Both the position numbers and the translations under genes were made by a program. The notes below the pieces were generated by a model. It did not search any database and had not been told where the DNA came from. It saw nothing but the letters and a program-made list of their open reading frames with translations. Shown here one piece after another: positions 1-7,422 of a stretch of 43,521 bases of DNA; position 1 is the first letter of the stretch, and each line of letters opens with the position of its first letter. The stretch is from CAYXDO01 sp964463485 (GTDB lineage Bacteria; Myxococcota; Kuafuiibacteriia; Kuafuiibacteriales; Kuafuiibacteriaceae): the NCBI GenBank assembly GCA_964463485.1, contig CAYXDO010000089.1, positions 1 through 43,521 of the forward strand, written 5' to 3'.

Positions 1-271
1 GCTGTCGAGGAGATCAACGACGGTCCGCGCCACGCGCGAACCACCTCAGGAACCCGAGCCGTTTCTCGATGAGTGAGACCCTGGCTCGCTGGCCAGCCAG
101 TAGCGGAAATTCGGCGGGGCTCTGCGAGGACTTCGTGCCCGTGCCCGTGCCCGTGCCCGTGCCCGTGCCCGTCCGTGCCCGTGCCCGTCCGTGCCCGTGC
201 GCGATCCTGAGGCAGGATGAGGATTAGGCAGGATTACGTAACGGGCCCTGGTTAGGGAGCTCCGGCAGCGC
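1..271. other. Non-coding left edge with hexamer array
   Basis: I see no convincing gene here. The open frame on the minus strand through this stretch is made of Arg-Ala and Gly-His repeats produced by the GTGCCC hexamers, and it has no recognisable domain. The region lies downstream of the minus-strand gene ending at 272. A strong terminator hairpin was not obvious. Confidence 0.6.
135..200. repeat. GTGCCC hexamer tandem array
   Basis: Six perfect copies of GTGCCC are followed by a GTCC interruption, two more copies, a second GTCC, one copy and a partial copy. The 4-bp interruptions shift the register, so the array is not kept as a coding repeat. It is a likely slippage-prone microsatellite just past the 3' end of the gene at 272-775. 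Confidence 0.9.
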
Positions 272-775
272 TCAGGTTGGGCCGGCTTCCTCGATCTCCA
301 GACGAATTCGTTCACTCAGTTGGCGAACGAACCGATGGACACTGGCCTCGGCGACTCGGTGCATGAGGATGGCGTCGACCGCGACTCCGACAGCTCCGAG
401 CGGAGGCTGGTACTGCCCGTCGAGGACGACCTGGGTCTCCGTGCCGGAGAGCGGGAACACGGAGAGCTCGGCGGTCATCGAGGGAAACAGCGCGGCGGCC
501 TGTGCGGCTACCCATTTGAGCTTCAAGTGAGTCACCGGCACGCCGAGAACGGAGTGAGTCTTTCCTTCCTCCACACCAGCGAGCTCGATGGTGATTCCGG
601 TCCCCACTTCCAGCGCGCCCACGTTCGCGCTCAAGTGGGCGGCCACGGACGTGGCGCGGTTGACGGCGGCGGCCGTGGCTCTCTGGAACAGTGCGATGGG
701 GTCGACGAGGAGGACTCTCTTCACCTCGGCGTAGGAATGATTGACGTACTCATAGCAATGGAGCTCCCGTGTCAT
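272..775 (-). CDS. Hypothetical protein, possibly SRPBCC/START-like
   Basis: The product is 167 aa and I do not recognise a named family with certainty. The alternation of predicted strands with a long C-terminal helix (HRFVRQLSERIRLEIEE) and phrases such as GTGITIELAGVEEGK and ELSVFPLSGTETQVVLDGQY resemble a small SRPBCC-type ligand-binding fold; this is an impression, not a motif match. The start is ATG at 775 because a strong Shine-Dalgarno GGAGGT sits 7 nt upstream. A longer GTG start at 811 would overlap the upstream gene's stop (GTGA). It lies 32 nt behind the gene ending at 808 and is probably cotranscribed. No signal peptide or membrane helix is evident, so it is probably cytoplasmic. 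Confidence 0.7.
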   Translation of the reverse strand: MTRELHCYEYVNHSYAEVKRVLLVDPIALFQRATAAAVNRATSVAAHLSANVGALEVGTGITIELAGVEEGKTHSVLGVPVTHLKLKWVAAQAAALFPSMTAELSVFPLSGTETQVVLDGQYQPPLGAVGVAVDAILMHRVAEASVHRFVRQLSERIRLEIEEAGPT

Positions 776-807
776 CGATGTTACCTCCAAGATCTCCGGT
801 CGTTCGC

Positions 808-1299
808 TCACTCGAGCGGATAGTCGGCCGGCTCCGGTGACGGCTCGAGTCGGTGCTGACGGATCAGGCGCACGCAGGTGTTGAAGCGCAGACTGGCGTC
901 TTCGTTGCCCTCGGGGCTGGAGGCGCGAGCCTGCTCGTAGAGTTGCATCGCGCGCACGAGGTTGTAATAGGCGGCCTCCCGCGAGCCAATTCCCCCGTGG
1001 AGCACCGCGTAGGCTCGTCGCTCCGACAAGATGCCCGCGTAGTAGCAGCGCTCGTACTCAGTCGGCAGGCGGGCCACTTCGATCATCGCTTGATTCTCCA
1101 CCTCCGTGACGCCGTGCGCCAGCCGATCGGCGTACGCGAGCACCAGGCACATCCGAGCGCCGGTATGGCCGTCGTCGACGCTCAGGATGTCGAGGCAGAT
1201 GCTCTCGGCGAGGAATGGCTCGTTCAAGAGTCGATAGCGCTCGGCCTTCTCCAAGGCTCGAGGGATCGATTCCTTCGATATTCGCTTGAGCTCCATCAT
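808..1299 (-). CDS. Hypothetical helical (TPR-like) protein
   Basis: This is a 163-aa, predominantly alpha-helical protein with TPR-like composition: helical pairs such as RALEKAERYRLLNEPFLAES and AAYYNLVRAMQLYEQARASS. There is no signal peptide or catalytic motif. ATG 1299 is preferred because GGGAG lies 8 nt upstream; a GTG at 1317 is a possible longer start. It precedes the gene at 272-775 in an apparent two-gene unit, so a scaffold or adaptor role is plausible but unproven. It is separated from sdhB by about 60 nt and could be the tail of the sdh operon. Confidence 0.7.
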   Translation of the reverse strand: MMELKRISKESIPRALEKAERYRLLNEPFLAESICLDILSVDDGHTGARMCLVLAYADRLAHGVTEVENQAMIEVARLPTEYERCYYAGILSERRAYAVLHGGIGSREAAYYNLVRAMQLYEQARASSPEGNEDASLRFNTCVRLIRQHRLEPSPEPADYPLE

Positions 1300-1359
1300 G
1301 GGATTGTCTCCCGCCACGAGAAAAATAGGCGATGCTAAGTCAAAAAAACGAAAGCTTCG

Positions 1360-2109
1360 TCAAGCTCCTCCTGAAAAGACTCGGAAAATTCTCCTGACGG
1401 GGTCGTAATACCGGTCGACGACGCGCTCCTTGAGCGGAATGATGGCGTTGTCGGTGATGGTGATGCCTTCCGGACACACGCGGGTGCAGCACTTGGTGAT
1501 GTTGCAGTAGCCGATCCCGCCTTTTTCCTTGAGGTCCAGAAGTCGATCTTCAGTGTCCAAGGGATGCATCTCGAGGGCGGCGGAGTAGACGAGGAATCGA
1601 GGTCCGATGAACTCGTCATGTTTGTCGTGGTTTCGCAGGACGTGGCAGACGTCCTGGCAAAGAAAACACTCGATACACTTTCGAAACTCTTGAACACGGT
1701 CCGCGTCCCGCTGATCCATCCGCCACGTTCCGTCGGGTGCGTCTGGGGGGCGCGGCGCGAAGGGTTTGATCTTCTGCTTGACGCGATAGTTCCAGGACAC
1801 GTCGGTGACGAGGTCCTTGAGTCGAGGGAACGCAGCGAGCGGCTCGAGCTTGATGGGCTGATCGAGCGGGAGCTCGGAGAGCCGCGTCATGCACATGAGC
1901 CGTGGCATTCCGTTGATCTCGGCGGAGCAGGACCCACACTTTCCGGCTTTACAATTCCAGCGAACCGCGAGGTCGTTGACCTGCTCGGCTTGCACCTTGT
2001 GGACGACGTCGAGCACGACCATCCCAGTATCGACCGGCGTCGTGTATTGCTTCCATTCGCCCGAAGTGCCATCGCCCCGCCAAATCTCGAGCGTCACCTG
2101 GTTGCTCAT
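1360..2109 (-). CDS. sdhB: Succinate dehydrogenase iron-sulfur subunit
   Basis: SdhB passes electrons from FAD in SdhA to the membrane quinone site. All three cluster-binding regions are visible: the [2Fe-2S] ferredoxin domain with C53, C58, C61 and C73; a C145-x2-C148-x2-C151-x3-C155 motif; and the C202/C207/C208/C212 region, together serving the [4Fe-4S] and [3Fe-4S] centres. The length of 249 aa matches the mycobacterial Sdh1 iron-sulfur subunit (about 248 aa). The start ATG overlaps the sdhA stop as ATGA, with GGAG a few nt upstream, so translation is probably coupled. Gene order is sdhC-sdhA-sdhB on the minus strand. It acts on the cytoplasmic face of the inner membrane in the TCA cycle and respiratory chain. 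Confidence 0.95.
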   Translation of the reverse strand: MSNQVTLEIWRGDGTSGEWKQYTTPVDTGMVVLDVVHKVQAEQVNDLAVRWNCKAGKCGSCSAEINGMPRLMCMTRLSELPLDQPIKLEPLAAFPRLKDLVTDVSWNYRVKQKIKPFAPRPPDAPDGTWRMDQRDADRVQEFRKCIECFLCQDVCHVLRNHDKHDEFIGPRFLVYSAALEMHPLDTEDRLLDLKEKGGIGYCNITKCCTRVCPEGITITDNAIIPLKERVVDRYYDPVRRIFRVFSGGA

Positions 2110-3917
2110 TTGTTCTCCTCGATGATTTGTTTCAAGTCGTCACGGATGGGCGTGAGGGGCTCGCGGACCATCGTCATGGAGCCATCCTGGGCTTTTCGAA
2201 TGACGATATTGAACTTGGCGCACTCGGGGTCCTTGTCTGGGAAGTCTTCTCGGAACTGCGCGCCGCGGCTCTCTTTGCGATCCATGGCGGCCAGGGTAAT
2301 GGCTCGGGAGATGGTGAGGAGGTTGTCGAGGTCGAGGGCGGTGTGCCACCCCGGGTTGTATTCTCGATTGCCGGTGACGCCAGCGTTCTTGGCGCGGGCC
2401 TCGAGTTTTTCGAGTCCTTCGAGCGCTCGTTTCATCTCCTCTTCGACGCGAACGATCCCGACGAGGTCTTGCATCATGTCTTGAAGCTCGCGCTGGATTT
2501 CGAATGGGTTCTCGCGAGGGTTGCGCTCGAAGGGGAGGAGCGCTTCCTTGGCGAGAGCATCGACCTCGTCGCCGCTGACCTCGGGAAGCGAAGTTTCCTT
2601 GGCATATTTGGCCGCGTACTCACCCGCGCGTTTCCCGAAGACGATGAGATCGGAGAGAGAGTTCCCTCCGAGGCGATTGGCGCCATGAAGACCGGCCGCA
2701 CATTCACCTGCGGCAAATAGTCCGGGGACGGTGGACATCTGGGTGTCCGGGTCGACTTTGACTCCGCCCATGACGTAGTGGGTCGTGGGTCCGACCTCCA
2801 TGGGCTCGGTGGTGATGTCGATCCCCGCGAGCTGTTTGAACTGATGGTACATGCTCGGGAGCTTCTTCTTGATGTGCTCGGGTGCGTTCGGGACCCTCTC
2901 CTTTATCCAGGCGATGTCGAGGAATACGCCGCCGTGCGGGCTCCCTCGGCCGGCGCGGACCTCTCTGCGAATGCAGCGGGCGACGTGATCTCGCGTCAAG
3001 AGCTCCGGTGGGCGCCGCGCGTTCTTGTCCCCGGTGACGTACCGCCACCCTTCTTCTTCGGTGTCGGCAGTCTGGGGACGATAGTTTTCAGGAATGTCGT
3101 CGAACATGAATCGGCGACCTTCGCTGTTGCGGAGCACGCCACCTTCGCCGCGCACGCCCTCGGTGACGAGGAGCCCGCGCACACTTGGAGGCCAAACCAT
3201 TCCAGTGGGGTGGAATTGAACGAATTCCATGTCCATCAAGGCGGCGCCGGCGCGATAGGCGAGCGCCTGACCGTCGGCGGTGTACTCCCAGCTGTTGCTG
3301 GTGATCTTGAAAGCGCGGCCGATTCCGCCGGTCGCGAGCACGATGGCTTTGGCGCGGAAGAGTCGGAAACGACCGCGCTCGCGATCATACCCAAACGCGC
3401 CGGAGATTCGATCGCCGTCCCTCAACAGCCGAACGACCGTGAACTCCATTTGGAAGTCGATGCCCTTGTGGATCCCGTGATCCTGCAGGGTCCGAATCAT
3501 CTCCAGACCGGTTCGATCGCCGACGTGGGCGAGCCGTGGGTACTTGTGACCGCCGAAATTGCGCTGGAGAATTCGGCCATCCGCGGTGCGATCGAAGACC
3601 GCGCCCCAGGCCTCGAGCTCGCGCACGCGATCAGCCGCTTCCTTGGCATGGAGCTCGGCCATTCGCCATTGGTTGACGTATTGGCCGCCGCGCATCGTGT
3701 CGGCGAAGTGCACCTTCCAACTGTCTCGCTCATCCACGTTGGCCAAGGCGGCCGCCACGCCGCCCTCGGCCATCACCGTGTGTGCCTTGCCTAGCAAGGA
3801 CTTCGAGACAACCACAACTTTGACACCGGCCGCCGACGCCTCGATGGCGGCCCGAAGGCCCGCGCCGCCCGCGCCAATCACCAGAACGTCGCACTCGGAC
3901 GTGACATGCTCACTCAT
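2106..3917 (-). CDS. sdhA: Succinate dehydrogenase flavoprotein subunit
   Basis: SdhA oxidises succinate to fumarate with covalently bound FAD. The N-terminus shows the dinucleotide-binding motif VLVIGAGGAGLRAA, followed by SKSLLGKAHTVMAEGG (FAD-attachment His region), the HPTGM active-site motif and the LTRDHVARCIRREV segment with catalytic Arg residues. The start ATG at 3917 overlaps the sdhC stop (ATGA) and has GAGG 7 nt upstream; the open frame extends 45 codons further but lies inside sdhC. The product is 603 aa, normal for the family. It resembles the Sdh1-type flavoproteins of mycobacteria and Myxococcota more than the proteobacterial type, judged mainly from its partners. It forms an operon with sdhC and sdhB. 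Confidence 0.95.
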   Translation of the reverse strand: MSEHVTSECDVLVIGAGGAGLRAAIEASAAGVKVVVVSKSLLGKAHTVMAEGGVAAALANVDERDSWKVHFADTMRGGQYVNQWRMAELHAKEAADRVRELEAWGAVFDRTADGRILQRNFGGHKYPRLAHVGDRTGLEMIRTLQDHGIHKGIDFQMEFTVVRLLRDGDRISGAFGYDRERGRFRLFRAKAIVLATGGIGRAFKITSNSWEYTADGQALAYRAGAALMDMEFVQFHPTGMVWPPSVRGLLVTEGVRGEGGVLRNSEGRRFMFDDIPENYRPQTADTEEEGWRYVTGDKNARRPPELLTRDHVARCIRREVRAGRGSPHGGVFLDIAWIKERVPNAPEHIKKKLPSMYHQFKQLAGIDITTEPMEVGPTTHYVMGGVKVDPDTQMSTVPGLFAAGECAAGLHGANRLGGNSLSDLIVFGKRAGEYAAKYAKETSLPEVSGDEVDALAKEALLPFERNPRENPFEIQRELQDMMQDLVGIVRVEEEMKRALEGLEKLEARAKNAGVTGNREYNPGWHTALDLDNLLTISRAITLAAMDRKESRGAQFREDFPDKDPECAKFNIVIRKAQDGSMTMVREPLTPIRDDLKQIIEENK

Positions 3918-4705
3918 CAAAAAATCCTCAAGTCGTTCAAGATCCCCATCGAGCAAAGGCGCACATAAACATCGCTGAGCGCCACTCCGAACAAGCTGAA
4001 CCAAGCGAAGAGTTGGTGTCGTTTGTTCAAGCCGCTGACGCACCGATAACAATCACCGTGAACGCCTTTTGGTAAGCGGTCGCGACCGCCTCCGATCAAG
4101 TGGCGCATCGAATGGCAACCAAAGGTGTAGGAGCTGAGCAACACGACGTTCGTGAGCAAGACCAGCGTGCCCACACCGACGCCAAACCCATCCTCGAACC
4201 GAGTCGCCTTCACGACGTCCCACGCCAGAACTCCGATGAACACGACGGCCAAATAGAGAAAATATCGGTGGATGTTCTGAAGAATGAGCGGCAGCGAGGC
4301 TTCGCCCCAGTACGACTTTCGGGGCTCGCCGACTGCACACGCGGGAGGGTCAGCCCAGAAGGCCTTGTAATAAGCGCCGCGATAGTAATAGCAGGTGGTT
4401 CTGAAGCCGGCCGGGGCCCAGAGGATCAGGATCGCTGGTGAGAAGGGCAAGAACGCGGGCCACCAACTTGGTTTGGGGCCAAACCAAGCGTGGGACGAGC
4501 TGCCGAAGATCTCGGGGGAGTAGAACGGAGACAAGTAGGGACCGTAGGTGTAATGGTCACCCTGGAATGCTGCCCAGGTTGCGTAGACGATGAACGAAGC
4601 GAGGACCGCAAAAGTTGCGAGTGGAGAGGCCCACCACACATCGCGACGTTCGGTGTCGAGAAACGGAAGCGACTTTCGCCCGCGAACGAATCCGGTAACG
4701 CCCAT
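3917..4705 (-). CDS. sdhC: Succinate dehydrogenase membrane anchor, Sdh1 type
   Basis: A 262-aa membrane subunit with about five hydrophobic segments (roughly residues 29-46, 86-104, 145-165, 175-195, 232-252). It is the only anchor gene, so the complex appears to have three subunits, as in mycobacterial Sdh1. Besides candidate haem ligands such as H146 it is rich in conserved-looking Cys/His: C105, C123, C197-H198 with H202 (FGCHSMRHL), C219-x2-C222 (GDCYRC) and H230. In mycobacterial Sdh1 this subunit is reported to hold a membrane-embedded Rieske-type [2Fe-2S] cluster, and these residues are plausible ligands here. ATG 4705 was chosen because the longer frame has no further homology. It probably heads the operon, with its promoter in the 148 bp shared with the divergent gene at 4854. 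Confidence 0.85.
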   Translation of the reverse strand: MGVTGFVRGRKSLPFLDTERRDVWWASPLATFAVLASFIVYATWAAFQGDHYTYGPYLSPFYSPEIFGSSSHAWFGPKPSWWPAFLPFSPAILILWAPAGFRTTCYYYRGAYYKAFWADPPACAVGEPRKSYWGEASLPLILQNIHRYFLYLAVVFIGVLAWDVVKATRFEDGFGVGVGTLVLLTNVVLLSSYTFGCHSMRHLIGGGRDRLPKGVHGDCYRCVSGLNKRHQLFAWFSLFGVALSDVYVRLCSMGILNDLRIF

Positions 4706-4853
4706 GGCGGGCGACTCATATCGGAGAATGCGTTGGGCTTCAACCTCGCCTGGATACCCCAGAGCACAAAAGCGTTGTCGCGCTGAACGGCGGGGATTCT
4801 GCCGCGGGGCAAGACCCGTCGTTCGGAGACGGGCCGGCCGACAAGCTCCGTGT

Positions 4854-7337
4854 TTGCGCGCGACGGAGCCAGGTCGGCGGCCCTCTTTTTTCGTCGTCGG
4901 GCTGGTAGCGCTGTCGGAGGCCTGTGTCCCAACGTCCCTAGCTCCCCTGGCTCCAGACCCGACGCGTCTGTTTTCGGTCGTCGTGGCGCCCGAGTCGCGC
5001 GAGGCGACGATCGTTCCTTCGGGCGGCGGATGGGGCGTGGCGCTGCGAGACGAGTCCGAGCTCTTGGTCTTCGACATATCGACGGCGGACTTGAAGACGC
5101 CGGCTGGGCTCGCTCCCGATGTTCCGAGCGCAAGGTTTGCCGACGCCCCCGCGCCCCAGGGAGGCTGCGGACGCTGCCTCGCGCCGGTGATCGCCCGCGG
5201 TCCGCAAATCATCCACGCTGGCGACTCATGCCTAACGCCTCCGTTCGCGGATGTGTTTCGGGTCGAAGGGGACGGGCTCGTTGCCCAGCCGACCGACTCC
5301 TTCGTGGCGTCCGTTCGAAGGGAGGTGTTGCTGGACTGGGAGGGTCCGTGCGCTTTTCAGGTAGCTCCGGACGTCGCGCAGTCGCTGGATTTCGCCGTCG
5401 TGAGTCCGGAGCAGGACGCCGTGCCGGCGACTGCCGGCGCGATGAACTCAGCCGGAGACCTCGGCCTGTTCTCGCTCGGCCTCGCGGTGAGGATCGGCGC
5501 CGATGGGTCTCGGCGCGAGGCCGGCGCACCTCCGTTCGTCAGCGAGGTTGGCTTCGTCGTCGCCCTGGCGAACGGTGACTTCTTGGTCGAGAGCGAAGAC
5601 ACTCAACCTCGGATCCATCGATTCGACGAGCACATGACGGCGAGCGAAGTGACGGTGAACGCTCCCATCGAGATCGACGTAAATCACTTGGTGCGCCTGC
5701 GGTCCGACGTCGATGCGTTTCTCGCAGGGGCCCACGACGTCGAGGCTGGGCCGTCGAGCGGCGTGCTCTTGCGGTGCGAGCTTCGAGACCGGACCCTCGA
5801 GTGCGCTCGACTGCTCGACCGGCGGATCCCGTTTGCGGGTGACTTCGCGAGCATCCACGTCATGGATGACGGCACCATGCTCGGTTTCGGGGATGGGTAC
5901 TTCGTGACGGTGAGTCCAGACGGCGAGCGCTGGTCATGGCGAGATCCGTCCTTTCCGCCCGATGTCGAGCTCGCCCGGCTCGAGGCCCAACTCACGTCGA
6001 CGGGTGATCAAATCGTCCTTTGTCTGTCCGGTCAGCGTCGAGGGGTCGCGCGCTTCTTCTCGACGACGGTCGACTCCACGGCGTGGACACCGCTTGGGGA
6101 GTGGCCCGGGATCTGCGAGGGCGTGGTCTCCGTGCCCGGGAGCCCGCAGCTTCGGTGGGTTCAAGTGGCGCCGGGGCAGGCCGTGGAGGTTGACTTCGCT
6201 CGAATGCAGCTCGCACTTCGGGATCGCTTGTGGGCCGAGCTCGGGCTCGACAGACCCTTCGAGTCGATCTTCGAAGGGCCCGGGGCGCTGTTCACGATGG
6301 ATGAGTTCGGGCGTGCCTCCGTGGGCCAGCCTTCCGCCCTGAGGCTCGTGTATGGCTCTGCTTCCGTCGAGCCCGGGACGATCGGCGCGATCGTGGAGGA
6401 GCGCCCCGATCGGTTCGTCGGCTTCTCGACAGTGGACGGGAAGGCTTTTCAGGTGAGTTACGATCGTAGCGCCCGAGAGGTGAGTTGGGCGTCGCAGTTG
6501 GGTTTCGGAGCTCACGATCTGGTATCGTGCGCGGCACGTGACTCCGCGGACGGCACGATGTTGGTCGGCGGGGGAGATGAAGTCACCGGCCGCGCCATAC
6601 TCCGTCGAGTCGACGCGGGGGGCGTGGCGACTGCGATCGAGATTCCCGCGGGGCCGCTCGTCGCGATCACGGAAGAGCTTCCCGGAAGCTTCGTCGTGGC
6701 GGACGAGGAGTGGGGACTTTGGCGAGTTCGGAGCGGCCGCGCCGAGTCGATCGAAATCCAGTGGGACGATCCGCGGACGGCAGAGATCGAGACGAAGCCC
6801 CTCTTCGACCGGGGGCACCCGTGCAAGTCCAGACCCACTCTGTCGACCCCGCTCGAGAATCTGAGTTGGCGAGCGCTCGGGGCGGCCGGCGCGGTGGTTT
6901 GGGCCGTAGGTTGCCGAGGCGTGGTGGCCCGAGTGGTTGGGGAGGTCGCCGAGCGGCTCTCGCCGCGTTCGATCTTTGCGGACGGGATTCAGGACCCAGA
7001 CCTGACGGCGTTGGACGTGAAGGCTCCTGACTTCGTCGAGCTCGCTGCGCGAGGAGACGAGGAGCCGTTTCACGCGTCGGGTCTGCTGTGGCGGCTCGAG
7101 CCCGACGCACAGCTCGTCGGCCTCGTCGGCCGTCAACTGGTGCTCGAGCGGCGCCCGCAAGGTCACGATCTCGGCCCGCCGCTCGGCCTTTCTCACGGAG
7201 TCATGGTGTTCGACCACACGGTACGCACGACGGTCCCGCCCTTTCGTTGGTTCGAGTTCGCCGGTGGACTCTCGGCGGCGGCGATCGGTGAGGGCGTGGT
7301 GCTGGCGTCCGATCGGGTCGTGCTCGACTCGAGATGA
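4854..7337 (+). CDS. Predicted propeller-like lipoprotein, paralogue A
   Basis: An 827-aa secreted protein. A TTG start at 4854 gives a classic lipoprotein signal (RATEPGRRPSFFVVGLVALSEAC, lipobox LSEAC); the ATG at 4590 would lie deep inside sdhC and give no signal. The mature protein is a chain of short beta-rich units (GVLLRCELRDRTLECARLL, DGTMLGFGDGYFVTVSPDGERW, GGVATAIEIPAGPLVAITEE) suggesting one or two beta-propellers, with scattered Cys. No catalytic motif is recognised. It is paralogous to the convergent gene at 7423-9849: both carry WDDP-x-T-x-EIE and WAVGC segments near the C-terminus and an N-terminal AVV-type strand. Two shorter relatives lie at 29390 and 41993. Function is unknown; an outer-membrane or periplasmic binding role is possible. 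Confidence 0.75.
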   Translation: MRATEPGRRPSFFVVGLVALSEACVPTSLAPLAPDPTRLFSVVVAPESREATIVPSGGGWGVALRDESELLVFDISTADLKTPAGLAPDVPSARFADAPAPQGGCGRCLAPVIARGPQIIHAGDSCLTPPFADVFRVEGDGLVAQPTDSFVASVRREVLLDWEGPCAFQVAPDVAQSLDFAVVSPEQDAVPATAGAMNSAGDLGLFSLGLAVRIGADGSRREAGAPPFVSEVGFVVALANGDFLVESEDTQPRIHRFDEHMTASEVTVNAPIEIDVNHLVRLRSDVDAFLAGAHDVEAGPSSGVLLRCELRDRTLECARLLDRRIPFAGDFASIHVMDDGTMLGFGDGYFVTVSPDGERWSWRDPSFPPDVELARLEAQLTSTGDQIVLCLSGQRRGVARFFSTTVDSTAWTPLGEWPGICEGVVSVPGSPQLRWVQVAPGQAVEVDFARMQLALRDRLWAELGLDRPFESIFEGPGALFTMDEFGRASVGQPSALRLVYGSASVEPGTIGAIVEERPDRFVGFSTVDGKAFQVSYDRSAREVSWASQLGFGAHDLVSCAARDSADGTMLVGGGDEVTGRAILRRVDAGGVATAIEIPAGPLVAITEELPGSFVVADEEWGLWRVRSGRAESIEIQWDDPRTAEIETKPLFDRGHPCKSRPTLSTPLENLSWRALGAAGAVVWAVGCRGVVARVVGEVAERLSPRSIFADGIQDPDLTALDVKAPDFVELAARGDEEPFHASGLLWRLEPDAQLVGLVGRQLVLERRPQGHDLGPPLGLSHGVMVFDHTVRTTVPPFRWFEFAGGLSAAAIGEGVVLASDRVVLDSR

Positions 7338-7422
7338 GATCCAGCCGGGCCGCGGGGAGTCGGGCCGAGGAATCTACTGTTGCCGTCGTTGCCCTCGTTG
7401 CCCTCGAGGCGATCACGCTGTC

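Noticed and set aside
46..315. 89-aa minus-strand frame through the hexamer array
   Set aside because: It consists of Arg-Ala/Gly-His repeats dictated by GTGCCC and overlaps the end of the real gene at 272-775.
3918..4052. 45-codon N-terminal extension of SdhA
   Set aside because: It lies within sdhC and the FAD-binding N-terminus with Shine-Dalgarno begins at 3917.
4590..4853. N-terminal extension of the lipoprotein from ATG 4590
   Set aside because: It lies antisense to the sdhC 5' end, is rich in Arg/Pro with no signal, and hides the clear lipoprotein signal beginning at 4854.
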